Assembly: GCF_000003815.2 (NCBI RefSeq)
Contig: NC_049979.1
Location: forward strand, 24,960,931 to 25,019,005
Reading direction: 5' to 3'
Length of the DNA stretch: 58,075 nucleotides
From: Branchiostoma floridae
Lineage: Eukaryota; Chordata; Leptocardii; Amphioxiformes; Branchiostomatidae
Positions 35,801 through 41,234 of the stretch are shown piece after piece. The notes beneath the pieces were generated by a model, which did no database searches, was not told where the DNA came from, and saw only the letters and a list, made by a program, of their open reading frames with translations. The number at the start of each line of letters is the position of its first letter. Positions within the stretch are counted from its first letter, which is position 1. Made by a program: the position numbers and the translations under genes.

Positions 35801-35985
35801 ATTGTGTGTAAAAAGAAACATCACATGTACTGGAGGTTGAAGATTGACATTTTTTACCAAATTCATTATGTTCAGTAAGTTTGAACCATGCTTCTGTCTT
35901 TTCCTCAGGAGGGTCAGATGAAGATGAAGATGATGTAGACAAGACAGCCAGCACTCTGGAAGTCATCCATTTTGGACTGGTCTAA
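2818..35985 (+). CDS. WDPCP: WD repeat-containing and planar cell polarity effector (fritz homologue), 22 coding exons
   Basis: Coding exons: 2818-2878, 3298-3342, 4141-4188, 4539-4609, 5514-5573, 6836-6956, 7409-7551, 8391-8468, 10090-10190, 11752-11914, 12514-12744, 13784-13875, 14271-14378, 15302-15407, 23931-24045, 24619-24742, 25292-25355, 25470-25566, 26416-26522, 33545-33621, 34982-35103, 35909-35985. They join in one frame to 736 residues, close to the vertebrate length of about 746. Family hallmarks seen: N-terminal FLSELHYWTIRHN, RRL-like KRPDKLRDTLKEFE, WWPTASEEAWPWSPMSSEKD, DSCIYECSKNK, the propeller-type WHPSG segment, RFFHHLLRYQRFEKAFLLAV, and the terminal VIHFGLV followed by TAA. 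Known role: a WD40/beta-propeller member of the CPLANE complex with INTU and FUZ, acting at the ciliary base in ciliogenesis, septin organisation and planar polarity. The start has a good context (CAACAATGG). All introns are GT-AG except intron 9, which is GC-AG. An assembly gap lies in intron 2, and no exon appears to be lost. Exon borders were read by eye. Confidence 0.95.
2918..3022. repeat. Small fold-back sequence in WDPCP intron 1
   Basis: GGGTTTACGGAAAAGGCTGG at the left pairs with CCAGCCTTTTCCGTAAACCC at the right, with CTGTCTACC/GGTAGACAG continuing inward. It forms a nearly complete hairpin of about 100 bp that starts 40 bp after exon 1. Confidence 0.7.
3642..3848. other. Assembly gap (207 N)
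   Basis: A run of N inside WDPCP intron 2. Exons on both sides join in frame, so no coding sequence is predicted in the gap. Confidence 0.99.
5640..5942 (+). repeat. tRNA-derived SINE copy
   Basis: Over its tail of about 200 bp it is the same as the copy at 14392: CTTGGGAAAGGCACTT, CGACTTTCCTCACTTAACTC, GGGGCATGTTCGGGCATGAC and AGGAACCCCTTACATCCTTG follow in the same order. The head keeps a degenerate B box (GAGTTCTAATCC). It lies in WDPCP intron 5. Amphioxus genomes carry a tRNA-derived SINE (BfSINE1); identity with that family is inferred, not tested. Confidence 0.8.
6640..6775 (-). repeat. Possible tRNA-derived SINE head, minus strand
   Basis: Read on the minus strand, TGTGGTCTAGTGGTTTTAAG resembles a polymerase III A box and ATTTCAAATCCTGTAGGGCT a B box at tRNA-like spacing. 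The arms do not fold into a proper tRNA, so this is taken as a decayed SINE or tRNA pseudogene just before WDPCP exon 6. Confidence 0.45.
7594..7705. repeat. Short MITE-like insertion after WDPCP exon 7
   Basis: AGAATACAACACGATGTATT at the left and TTGTTGTATTTCATTATTGT at the right form imperfect inverted ends around a GC-rich core with TATCACCC/GGGTGATCAG symmetry. A sequence with similar AATACAACACAG...GTATTC ends is at about 48420. No target duplication is clear. Confidence 0.35.
8012..8068. repeat. Tandem repeat, three 19-bp units
   Basis: GGAACAACTTTAACTTAAA is repeated three times without change in WDPCP intron 7. Confidence 0.95.
8546..9099. repeat. 550-bp fold-back (palindromic) element in WDPCP intron 8
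   Basis: TAGGTTGGCTAAATTGGCAT near the left end is matched by ATGCCAATTTAGCCAACCTA at the right end. The complementarity continues through GACCTTCCAT/ATGGAAGGTC, CTTAATTCATT, GGGCCATATTGATGA/TCATCAATATGGCCC and TTGCGCAAATT/AATTTGCGCAA. The whole unit is one long imperfect hairpin, typical of a MITE or fold-back transposon derivative. It starts 78 bp after exon 8. Confidence 0.85.
9206..10040. repeat. 37-bp minisatellite, about 22.6 copies, with higher-order structure
   Basis: The unit begins TGTAGTAATCACACAAGATT and ends GTGTGTCAGCTGT. Units vary at a central site (ATTATAGGTG, ATTGGAGGAG, ATTGTAGGTG, TTTGGAGGTG). Called A, B, C and T in that order, units 3-14 read ABCC three times and units 17-20 once more, a 148-bp higher-order period. 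The array fills the end of WDPCP intron 8 and stops 49 bp before exon 9. Confidence 0.97.
10185..10200 (+). other. WDPCP: Non-canonical GC splice donor of WDPCP intron 9
   Basis: Exon 9 ends TATAACGG and is followed by GCAAGT, the usual consensus of GC-type donors. The next exon (from 11752) begins GGTGAAGCTT and needs two bases carried over. With the GC donor at 10191 the junction reads Ser-Tyr-Asn-Gly-Val-Lys-Leu-Glu, matching the family. The GT four bases downstream (10195) would put the next exon in a frame that stops at TGA after three codons. Confidence 0.85.
10228..10438. repeat. 211-bp near-perfect fold-back MITE
   Basis: TTGGAACCTCATTGTAAAAT at the left pairs with ATTTTACAATGAGGTTCCAA at the right, and the match runs inward through GGTGCACTAG, AATGTGTTCAGCTGTTT and the TTTTTTACTTT/AAAGTAAAAAA apex. 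It begins 38 bp after exon 9, so the transcript of this intron would carry a strong hairpin next to the GC splice donor. Confidence 0.92.
10452..11255 (+). repeat. Dispersed repeat with TCCATGAAATGTCATGGA start, copy 1
   Basis: It starts CCTCCATGAAATGTCATGGA and ends TTTCATGGAGGTATGAGGTC plus CGAACTCTAGTT, the same two ends as the copy at 44735. Both copies share a conserved block after a (TCTG) tract, including GGTTTCATA and GTGTTGGTGGGGTGTGA. The interiors diverge and differ in length. It is a multi-copy non-autonomous element; the superfamily is unknown. Confidence 0.75.
11390..11613. repeat. Decayed palindromic MITE of the CTCTCCAAGCAGAGG family
   Basis: The left arm (CTGTTTTTCGACGTGTTTTT, CCTATTTTGT) is complementary to the right arm (ACAAAATA, AAAAACACATACCTGTC, CAGCCAAAGCCAAACCTCTG then CTTGG). 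The terminal CCAAGCAGAGGTT is shared with the intact copies at 21029 and 26702. Confidence 0.6.
12231..12468. repeat. MITE with ACCCCTGTCACATT termini in WDPCP intron 10
   Basis: ATACCCCTGTCACATTATCC at the left end is mirrored by GCCAAATGTGACGGGTATAA at the right end. It lies just before exon 11 and is about 240 bp long. Confidence 0.7.
13330..13761. mobile_element. hAT-type MITE (TAGGGCTGGGTACC family) with perfect 8-bp target duplication
   Basis: The ends are inverted repeats (TAGGGCTGGGTACCGATAC and GTACCGATACCCAGCCCTA). The element is flanked by ATGTAGAG at 13322-13329 and 13762-13769, an exact 8-bp duplication as made by hAT transposases. The interior is rich in GGTCCAGGTCCGGACC. Other copies are at 46042 and, decayed, 56150, with a fragment of its core at 12957-12985. 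It lies 14 bp upstream of WDPCP exon 12 and must carry or tolerate that acceptor's polypyrimidine context. Confidence 0.9.
13890..14250 (+). repeat. Partial copy of the TCCATGAAATG dispersed repeat
   Basis: TATAATCGATGTAATAATTT then CAGAAATCACC matches the copy-1 segment near 10620, and GGTTTGAGGTCTCTGAACTC resembles the shared right end. The left end is not recognisable. Confidence 0.45.
14392..14695 (+). repeat. tRNA-derived SINE, best-preserved copy
   Basis: The head has a polymerase III A box (GTGGCGCAGTGGCAGCATGT) and B box (GGGTTCAAATCC) at tRNA spacing. A tail of about 200 bp follows and is shared with the copy at 5640 and, in part, 17309. It begins 14 bp after the donor of WDPCP exon 13. 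Confidence 0.9.
14925..15020 (+). repeat. Second tRNA-like SINE head
   Basis: CTAGTAGAGCATTGGGCTCA and GGTTCTGGGTTTGACACTAG resemble A and B boxes. GTTGTGCCCTTTGGGAAGG continues like the tail of the 14392 SINE and then stops. It is a truncated copy or a related family. Confidence 0.55.
16290..16670. repeat. 380-bp fold-back element
   Basis: CATTTTGTGTAATCTC and TAGTATCAAA on the left have reverse-complement partners GAGATTACATTTTGTG and TTTGATACTA on the right. The outermost AAGGGCGCAGTCACAT pairs with ATGTGACCGTGCCTT. The stem is imperfect and the centre is GC-rich (GGCACCGGCACC). Confidence 0.7.
17309..17420 (-). repeat. SINE fragment, minus strand
   Basis: Read on the minus strand it runs from a B-box remnant (AGTTTGAATCCTGCAGTGCC) through ACCGATCTTGTGCCC, GGGAAAGGCACTTTACG and CTTTCCTCACTTTACTCAG, the order seen in the 14392 SINE. 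Confidence 0.8.
18262..18985. repeat. Direct duplication of about 130 bp, copies 566 bp apart
   Basis: AATTATCTTGTTTACTTTCC followed by GGGAGGCGGAAATCATCACG and CCCCTGTCAATC occurs at about 18286-18405 and again at 18852-18975, each continuing to CTGTTTATG. The space between holds a GGGTGCAC-rich repeat (18598-18700). Confidence 0.8.
18590..18700 (-). repeat. Fragment of the GGGTGCAC repeat family
   Basis: The block GGGTGCACTCTGTGCACCCA, ATAATTGGGTGCACAGCTCC and ATGCACCCAGTATTTCGAGG is the reverse complement of 43342-43445. Only one end of the element (ATTTCGAGGCCTG, normally ATTTCGAGCCCT) is present. Confidence 0.8.
20668..20720. other. Transposon-end-like motif in a gene-free stretch
   Basis: ACGAGGTGCGTTCAAAATAA resembles the ends of some mariner-type elements. 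No partner end and no transposase frame was found nearby, so the identity is weak. The surrounding 19000-21000 bases of intron 14 show nothing else I can name. Confidence 0.25.
21029..21223. repeat. Intact 195-bp palindromic MITE (CTCTCCAAGCAGAGG family)
   Basis: TACTCTCCAAGCAGAGGTTA and TAACCTCTGCTTGCAGAGTA bound it, and the arms pair through GGCTCAGGCTGTTTTTTAAC and GTCGTTTTTAT. TA is present at both ends. The same family was split by the LTR element at 26823. Confidence 0.9.
21348..21500 (+). repeat. Possible solo LTR remnant
   Basis: TGTAACGGCCAGGGCCCACC, CTGCCCCATCTGG, GACAATAAAGATAATC, CCTCCGTGGTCAG and ACAGACCTC follow in the same order as matching motifs in the LTR at 54144-54358. 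This suggests a solo LTR of a related Ty3/gypsy family. The right border is not defined. Confidence 0.4.
24059..24277. mobile_element. hAT-type MITE (CAGGGTTGTAGCCAGC) with perfect 8-bp target duplication
   Basis: CAGGGTTGTAGCCAGC at the left and GCTGGCTACAACCCTG at the right are inverted. AACAAAAG flanks both sides exactly (24051-24058, 24278-24285). It is 219 bp long, starts 13 bp after the donor of WDPCP exon 15, and has no coding capacity. Confidence 0.95.
25597..26002. repeat. MITE with AACAGGCGACAG ends and an AGAATTCTG-rich core
   Basis: ATAACAGGCGACAGCATTAT and ATACTGTCGCCTGTTACAT are inverted ends, with TAATTCCGGA/TCCGGAATTA inside. The core (25733-25846) contains five CAGAATTCTG-like palindromes. 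It lies in WDPCP intron 18. Confidence 0.8.
26823..27020 (-). repeat. 3' LTR of the Gmr1-like element
   Basis: 198 bp, TG...CA bounded, and identical by eye to the other LTR. It is preceded in element orientation by the purine tract AAGGGGAGGAA. Confidence 0.95.
27170..28639 (-). CDS. Reverse transcriptase and RNase H of the Gmr1-like element
   Basis: RT motifs run in order: VLVNKKDGGVRMCIDYRKLN, PMPRIDEI, DLTKGFYQIPL, FGMKNAPACFQRMMD, then VMDDIVVSS at the catalytic site, and LGKVVGQGEV. RNase H follows with VDACDNGIGAVLSQ, EKECFAILFATEQFRYYIYG and VQSDHKPLTWL, ending GNADGLSRAWEE. It is in the -1 frame relative to the integrase. The first in-frame start-like codon is a GTG at 28603; expression as part of a polyprotein is more likely. 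The usual aromatic residue of the YxDD box is Val here. Metal-binding aspartates are retained. Confidence 0.93.
28600..29420 (-). CDS. Integrase catalytic core and C-terminal part, Gmr1-like element
   Basis: It continues the integrase in another frame. The second catalytic Asp is in LLTDQGANF and the Glu in NGVCERFNGTLK. A GPY/F-type segment is visible (QRQWRGPYTIMQ), and the frame ends GEDLPALTQ followed by TGA. The open frame itself extends upstream to about 29499, but the integrase-like part begins near 29400. About 39 nt overlap the RT frame, which lies at -1. Confidence 0.88.
29375..31429 (-). CDS. Gag, protease and N-terminal integrase of the Gmr1-like element
   Basis: Residues about 1-40 resemble a SAP-type helix pair (NLRKACGERGIDHSSLDKED). 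A charged coiled coil (about 45-95) follows, then a capsid with SCAN-like features: YDKVKLAIYAKYELTAEEYR, then RFRHS, YKEWL, and REQFLDGCPPDVADKLQEQE. A CCHC knuckle (CQYCKQYGHEIQGC) and a protease with DTGS at about residue 351 come next. After the N-gap (29909-30182) comes the integrase HHCC domain (HAIPFAGH ... CKGCPQC) and the first catalytic Asp (GIDIVGPLP). The frame stops just after YPEAIPLPS, where the integrase continues in the +1 frame (next entry), so there is an indel or a sequencing error in a C-rich run. The start Met fits the gag N-terminus. Confidence 0.9.
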   Translation of the reverse strand: MAPPKFSQMSMANLRKACGERGIDHSSLDKEDMIAQLYGHESRQREEEATAVKLKELELEKLKLELEAAKQRHVAEHQLLVEERKLLETKLALEGQKTPPPTATAESTKGPKIPPFVEGEDVEVYLTTFERLATANGWPRPKWAPKLAALLSGKAREAFVQLSENDSMDYDKVKLAIYAKYELTAEEYRRRFRHSRKKTADSYKEWLCQLNVALGRWVDAAQRERKKEDDRAQFLSQLIIREQFLDGCPPDVADKLQEQEMWEPKDLAAAADRITNKHKYSHTSPSSTKLYCQYCKQYGHEIQGCKKRPKPQTSMFCQGRYKFWDSDQPVPDSQYSLEGKVNGQRVHVYRDTGSTMTFVNGKYVPEQSYLGECIRVRMANGTVDEIPTALVTLDVAGQQKEVEVGVLNTPFPVLLXXXXXXXXXXXXXXXXXXXXXXXXXXXXXXXXXXXXXXXXXXXXXXXXXXXXXXXXXXXXXXXXXXXXXXXXXXXXXXXXXXXXXXXXXXXXPSLHSAWQDAVSEPESSHLQTCYVKRRGYLMRKWTPPKRRDENGTALGISPVFQVVVPAEHRITVLRLAHAIPFAGHLGIARTRERVLQHFYWPGIFRDVKRFCKGCPQCQKSATRRAGEKHTMVAPPIIGEPFRRIGIDIVGPLPRSHSGNRFILTIVDHATRYPEAIPLPSRDRS
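29909..30182. other. Assembly gap (274 N)
   Basis: The gap lies between protease and integrase of the Gmr1-like element. The reading frame is the same on both sides. Confidence 0.99.
32440..32637 (-). repeat. 5' LTR of the Gmr1-like element
   Basis: 198 bp, identical by eye to the LTR at 26823. The duplication GCTAC follows at 32638. About 1 kb of untranslated leader separates it from the gag start at 31429. Confidence 0.95.
33646..34195. repeat. MITE with TACAGTCAAACCT ends, copy 1 (WDPCP intron 20)
   Basis: TACAGTCAAACCTATCTATA on the left and GCAGCTTTGACTGTA on the right are inverted. The interior is rich in GGCCACTATAGA and GGTGGCCGCTA motifs. TA at both ends suggests a Tc1/mariner-type target site; no transposase was seen. 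The second copy is at 36956. Confidence 0.85.
35128..35541. repeat. MITE with AAGGCCATGTTGATTTGAT ends, copy 1 (WDPCP intron 21)
   Basis: AAGGCCATGTTGATTTGATG on the left and AATCAAATCAACATGGCCT on the right are inverted, with GATGACATCCATAC/GATGTCATCCACAT inside. It is about 410 bp long. Copy 2 at 55990 carries another element inside it. Confidence 0.88.
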
Positions 35986-36955
35986 ACTACAGAACGTTTT
36001 TGTCAAATTTAGATATTTTGATATCTAGGACTAGTACTGGGAATGCCAACACTGCTGAATCGGTGATGGAAGAAAAGGCATACATTTGTCTGAAACGTTT
36101 GCAAGACTCTGACCAGTTACGTGTGAATCACTCCGTCTGGAGCGAACACTTCAGTTGTGTGGGATCCATCAAATGACCTACAAATGTAATGACAGACACT
36201 GGTACCAGTGAAAACCCTTGGCTGTTATCTGATATTATGTAGTTCTGGGACATATGTCATGTAAACATGTACTTAATATCCAGATTCTGAAATGCAACCA
36301 TATATCAACAAAGTTGTCTTTGCATGATACACAATTTAGTATTTCTCTGCCTTTTGGCAATGTTGTACTCACATACATTGTCATGCATTGTTTCAGGTCA
36401 ACCAAAAATTATAACTCTTTGTAGATAGTATTTATCATTGAGGAAACAGTCACATCAATGCACTGATACTATTATATGGTTCACCTGCTGGCATTTTCCC
36501 TTGGTACTGCAGTGGGCTGTGTATGTACATGTGTATGTTTTTACAATGTGTACAGTATAACTCTGAAGCTGTGGATGGTTCTGCATCATATTTGGTGGAT
36601 GAGTAAGGTTCATGAAGAGGAAGGTCAAGTTTTTCAACCTCCTTGGATCGATGATGGGCTTCCTAGCTTTTACCTATATACAGTATTGCAGCAGCTCAAC
36701 ATTTGAAGGTCAAATTTTCTGGAAGTGCTAGATTCAAGATTTTTAGTAGTGGATAGCTCTTGGGACTGGGAGCAAGTGTTTATGTGTTTGTGGATCTCAA
36801 GATCCGATCTAGTTACAAGTAAAAAATACAGTAATTTGCTTTCTTATATACATATTTATTTACGACCTGCATGTACAATTTCAGTCTTTCAATAGCTTCA
36901 GAATTTATCATCTGACCACAGATGAAATGCATGAGTCACTGCAAGTACAGTCAAA
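35986..36955. other. Probable WDPCP 3' untranslated or downstream region
   Basis: No coding potential was recognised. The WDPCP stop is at 35983-35985. No AATAAA was found close by; the nearest clear one on this strand is near 38149. The 3' end therefore cannot be placed. Confidence 0.4.
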
Positions 36956-37425
36956 CCTGTCTATAGCAGCCACTCAAGGGACTGGAGAAATATGGCCACT
37001 ATGGACAGGTGGTCACTATAGAGAAAATCAATTGACCATCAGCAAGCTACACATGATTTCAGTTCCCACTCATCTTTCTCACCAAGTAACATTGTCTTGA
37101 TAGGTAAATTCACCGACAAAGACTTGCACTAATGCTCAAGGCATGCATACCTTCTGCTACCGCCAAAATGACCCTGTTAGGAACTCCAAATCCTTGCAAA
37201 CTACAATTTCAAACTCGGTGCAGGGTGACATAAGGCTGCAGTATGGTTGCAATATGCAGTGTTTCTGTATCAACGGGACAGGAAATGGTGTGGCCGTGGC
37301 CGCATTGGACGGGTGGCCGCTAAGCCTATTTCTTGATCATTACGAATCCAAGGGACCGACAAAAAGTGGCCACTATGGCCAGGTGGCTGCTATGCAAAGT
37401 GGCCGCTAATACAGGTTTGACTGTA
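36956..37425. repeat. MITE with TACAGTCAAACCT ends, copy 2
   Basis: TACAGTCAAACCTGTCTATA and TACAGGTTTGACTGTA bound it. The interior aligns with copy 1 through CACTCAAGGGACTGGAGAAA and CTCACCAAGTAACATTG. TA flanks both ends. Confidence 0.9.
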
Positions 37426-37525
37426 CATGTATTACCGCATTAATACACCAGTAAACTGTATGATGGATGGATTGATATGTTTCTGAATGGAAGGTGCAGC
37501 TGGCCTCCTCCACCATCCTTTTGAA

Positions 37526-37741
37526 ACAGTGGCATAAGTTGTTGGGGGCAGGCGATACGCATTTTCAACTGGAAAGGTTCTTATGCCAGGAAAGGAATAT
37601 ATGCCGGGAGGCGAGTAGTAGCCATGGGCAGACTACTCGCCTACCAGTCATGTATAGTCCATAAGAACCTTCCCAGTTGAAAATCGCAAATGACCCTCCC
37701 CCATCACAACCCTCCCCCCCCAACAAATTACGCCAGTGGCC
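37526..37741. repeat. Fold-back MITE (CAGTGGC-TAA-TTGTTGGGGG)
   Basis: CAGTGGCATAAGTTGTTGGG at the left mirrors CCCAACAAATTACGCCAGTG at the right. The inner arms ATTTTCAACTGGAAAGGTTC and GAACCTTCCCAGTTGAAAAT pair around a centre with GGCGAGTAGTAGCC. Confidence 0.85.
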
Positions 37742-39300
37742 ACAGTGAAGCCAGGGGAGGAGGTGAAGGTGTATCCCTGTTTCTGTTTTTTGTGAGGAAA
37801 TGGGAAGGGCTATCAAATTGTTCAGTGACCAGTAAAGAGTTTTACTACATGTATTAAACAACCTGTCTTAACCTTTTACATTACCTGTGAAATTGCTATT
37901 GAATCCAATCTACATTGTATTTTGCCCATACAGCAAACACGTGCAGTAATTTTACATACACTCTGTAGGTATTGTGATTTTCTTAATGATAATACTATTA
38001 GAAGACTTTGTTTACTCAAGCTCAAATCCAATCAGCTATACCAAGTGCTACATTGGCACAACATTCTTTTGTTGTATCTGTCACGTTCCTTTGATATCCA
38101 TCAAACAAATTATACAAATACAAACAATCCCAATTTTATGTCTGTGGATAAAATAAAAACATAAAGCTACATGTATTACCAATTCAATGCCAGAAAATCA
38201 AGCATATATTATATAATTGGTTATGCTGTGGCACTTTGAAAATGCACCTTTTTTTAATAAGATTTATACCAAAATGAGAGAGATCAAGTTAAATAAGGTC
38301 AAGACTTGCTCAATCTAACCTCAGGGCTCGAAATACACTTTTTGGTCAACTTGCACTGGTGTAACGTTACATATTGGGTATCTAGAATGAACCACACCCT
38401 TGGAAGTCTGTCGGAAGCGCAGAGCAGTGCTTTCAAAACACTTCCAGATCAACTTTTGGCTATTGTAGAAGACTTTAACTCCATATGTATTGCTTTTGAA
38501 ATCCAGCCAGTTTCTTCTTTTTTTTTGGCGTGGAGTGAAATATGTGATGTCTATGAATCAAACTACCACAAACAAAACACCTCACTTCATCCTAGAAGCT
38601 GCAGATGAGTGAATCACTGAAGAGTCCAGGGATCAAAATAAGCATATGTTCCCTATACAGTAGACTAATACTAATAGAGAGAGTTTATTCAGGTGTGATT
38701 TCAGTTTTCTGTCTAAATAAACTCGTAGATCCAGTGGAACTGATCTTCTAACAGACTTCAAGGGGTGAAGTCGGCTTGAAATCAAGTCAGTCTCAATTAA
38801 GAATTGGAACAACAAATTGAGATATTTCAGTCCCTAGAACATAATTATATTACTTAACCTGTCTGACAAATTCCAACTCATTCAATGAAAAAAATTAGCT
38901 TGCTATAAAACCATGATGTTGCATGTTATGAAGGATTTTCCAAAATCTCATCCAGTTGCTTAAGTAACCGCTATTTGCACTTTACTTCAGACTGTAACAA
39001 TTTTGTTATAATGTTGGTAAAGATTGAATTATGAATGGACTGTCCATATAAAATAATAGACCCAGTAAAGAGGTGCAAATTTGTAAAATGATAGAACATT
39101 TGGAACATGTGCGATCACGTCGACCGATGATGATGATAACATTTCTGTAGCACACAATAGCATACAATGGCAATTGACAGACTTGGTATTGATTCCTGAA
39201 TGTAAGAGGTGCTACTACTGCTACTACAGTTGCACAGCACAGAAAACTAGGTGAGCTGGTGTGCAACGATTCCAAGATTACCCTACTATTTCTGTATAAA
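37742..39300. other. Intergenic region between convergent WDPCP and ANKRD49
   Basis: It holds no convincing gene. At 38325 a CAGGGCTCGAAATACACTTT plus GGTCAACTTGCACT segment matches one at 6275-6300, a fragment of a dispersed repeat. An open frame at 38306-38608 shows no domain and is discounted. Confidence 0.5.
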
Positions 39301-39307
39301 TCCCTCC

Positions 39308-40252
39308 TTACATGGATGCACCTTTGTTAGATGTTACGCCATTCCTGCCTGCCAGTTTTTGGTCATTTTCCCCTACAGTCTCAATCCCCATTGCTTCAGT
39401 AAAGTGTGTGAAACTCATCCCCCGTCCAGCAACGTCCAGACAGTCCTCCGCCATTTCAAACAAGTGGTAATGCGGCCCGGACCGCCGGGACAGATCAAAC
39501 GCGCTCTCCAACGAGTCATTGAGAATGCTTGGATCGATGTACCTGTTACTGAGCAGTAGGACAAGGGCCTGCTTGGCATTTGCATTACTGGCTGCCACAT
39601 GTAGGGGTGTGTTCCCACCACTACTTGTGGCATTGATGTCCGCCCCCGCCTGAAGAAGCAGTGATGCCACGTCCACGTGATTCCAGCGGCATGCTGAATG
39701 CAGGGCCTGCCAACCATCGTGAGTCTTAGCATTGATATCTGCCCCCCTCTCCAAGAGCTCCTTCAGGAGAGCCATGTCACCCATGTATGCTGCCTTGTGG
39801 AGCAGTGTATACCCATCACTGTCCGCTGCCGTCAACAACTTCGGTTCAGAGTCCAGCAAATCCCCTACAGCATCATAGTTCCTGGCCTCTGATTGACGAA
39901 TCACCTTCCTGCGTAGGTGTTCCAAGTCTCCCACATCCCCGCCCATACTGTCATCGGACTCCTCACTGCTGGACGAGGCCCAAACGCTCTTCCACTTGTT
40001 TTCCGAGACGGAACTCGGAAGCTTTTCCAACTGGGTGGAAAAGCCCGCAGCCTGTCCCCTTTCCTGCTCATCTGATTCATCTATGTCATCACCGCTGGAT
40101 ATATCCGGCTCATACCCTTCTTCTGGGTCCTCATGGTACTGCTTGACGTGTCCCTTACAGCAGATATGATTGTCATCCTCTTCGTCAGAGCAGTAGCAAT
40201 CTGGCTGAGTTCTAGGTGCCTGTGCCAGCGCTCCTTCCTCTTCCTCACTCAT
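39308..40252 (-). CDS. ANKRD49: Ankyrin repeat domain-containing protein 49
   Basis: A single coding exon of 314 residues. The C-terminal half carries four ankyrin repeats: a first degenerate one (about 115-145), then DGYTLLHKAAYMGDMALLKE, DGWQALHSACRWNHVDVASL, and GNTPLHVAASNANAKQALVL, followed by NRYIDPSILNDSLESAFDLSRRSG and YHLFEMAEDCLD, the order and spacing of vertebrate ANKRD49. The N-terminal 110 residues are acidic and Ser-rich (EEEE, DEEDDN, SSGDDIDESDEQE, SSSSEESDD). The protein is about 75 residues longer than the human form (about 239). Vertebrate ANKRD49 has been linked to gene regulation and spermatogenesis; no enzymatic activity is expected. An acceptor-like sequence (TTTACTTTCAG, minus strand) at about 40334 implies a 5' untranslated exon further upstream. 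Confidence 0.92.
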   Translation of the reverse strand: MSEEEEGALAQAPRTQPDCYCSDEEDDNHICCKGHVKQYHEDPEEGYEPDISSGDDIDESDEQERGQAAGFSTQLEKLPSSVSENKWKSVWASSSSEESDDSMGGDVGDLEHLRRKVIRQSEARNYDAVGDLLDSEPKLLTAADSDGYTLLHKAAYMGDMALLKELLERGADINAKTHDGWQALHSACRWNHVDVASLLLQAGADINATSSGGNTPLHVAASNANAKQALVLLLSNRYIDPSILNDSLESAFDLSRRSGPHYHLFEMAEDCLDVAGRGMSFTHFTEAMGIETVGENDQKLAGRNGVTSNKGASM

Positions 40253-41234
40253 CCTAACTAAACCTGTCCATACCTTCGTGTGATGCTATGTGATGAACCA
40301 GTCTTTCCATCATGATTGCATTGGCATCATTATCTGAAAGTAAACAATAACATATCATACTATTACAATAAACCCAAACTTTTACATCTGGTCATAAAAA
40401 TACAACTACTCAGTCGAATGGCCAATGCTTATTTTCTAAAACAGCAAGAACGATGCCACGCGTCTCTACCGTGAAACTACCCTCTACTATGATTGGTCAT
40501 AGCAGAAAATTGTTTGACTGCAGGTCCATGAAATTTGGCATGCTTAAAGATCAAGCTTTAATGCGTCCAACGATGGTCAAGTTATTGGTGTTGGTTGAAT
40601 CATCAGATACTGTACGAAGTTGCCCACTGAACATTGCGTATTTTACGCAATTTTAATTGGCTTTAATATAGCAAACATGTAGCAATCATGACTGGCCTCT
40701 ACTGTACCCCACCCACCTCCCACAACTCGAACTTATCAACGTTACAATTCTGTTTAAAACGTACGTACGTTTCCATTCCCAAACAGAAAATTCTCCAAAG
40801 CAAATCGTCATACCAACATTAACGTTACCTTTGAACCGACCGGTAACTTCTCAAAAGTTGAGTCCCTGCTTGTATTTTGTAAGATCTCCTTGGTTAAAAT
40901 CGAGCATTTTCCTGTTCCCGACCTTACTTTGGGGGCCTCAACAGAACATAGGTGGCTTCTGTAAACTTTATGTGTCATCTGCTATCAAAATGATCGATTT
41001 CCATCATAAACGGCATTTATTTTAAAAAAACATCAAAATCTGATTTTGACATGGATAAAATATTATATTTAATCCGAGTTAACGTTAAGTGTTTCTCATA
41101 GATGGGAAAAGTTTGTGTTGGTTCTACCAGGGATTGGACAGAACACAAAAGACAGTCTCAAAGCCAGAGAAGGAAGAAAGGGTCGTCAGACCGAGCTGTC
41201 CAGGATTTTTGTCGATAAAAGAGATAATACCAAC
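40253..41234. promoter_or_regulatory. Shared divergent promoter region of ANKRD49 and MRPL48
   Basis: Less than 1 kb separates the two divergent coding starts and must hold both 5' ends. Visible: a 5' UTR acceptor for ANKRD49 near 40334, a CCAAT-box-like GATTGGTCAT at 40490, ACGTACGTACGT at about 40760, and several ATG triplets ahead of both genes that would give short upstream frames. No TATA box is obvious. A housekeeping bidirectional promoter is inferred. Confidence 0.5.

Noticed and set aside
38306-38608. 100-codon plus-strand frame between WDPCP and ANKRD49
   Set aside because: It begins inside a dispersed repeat fragment and has no recognisable domain or start context.
41101-41222. 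40-codon frame starting ATGGGAAAAG upstream of MRPL48
   Set aside because: It stops before any splice donor and does not join the MRPL48 frame. At most it is an upstream reading frame.
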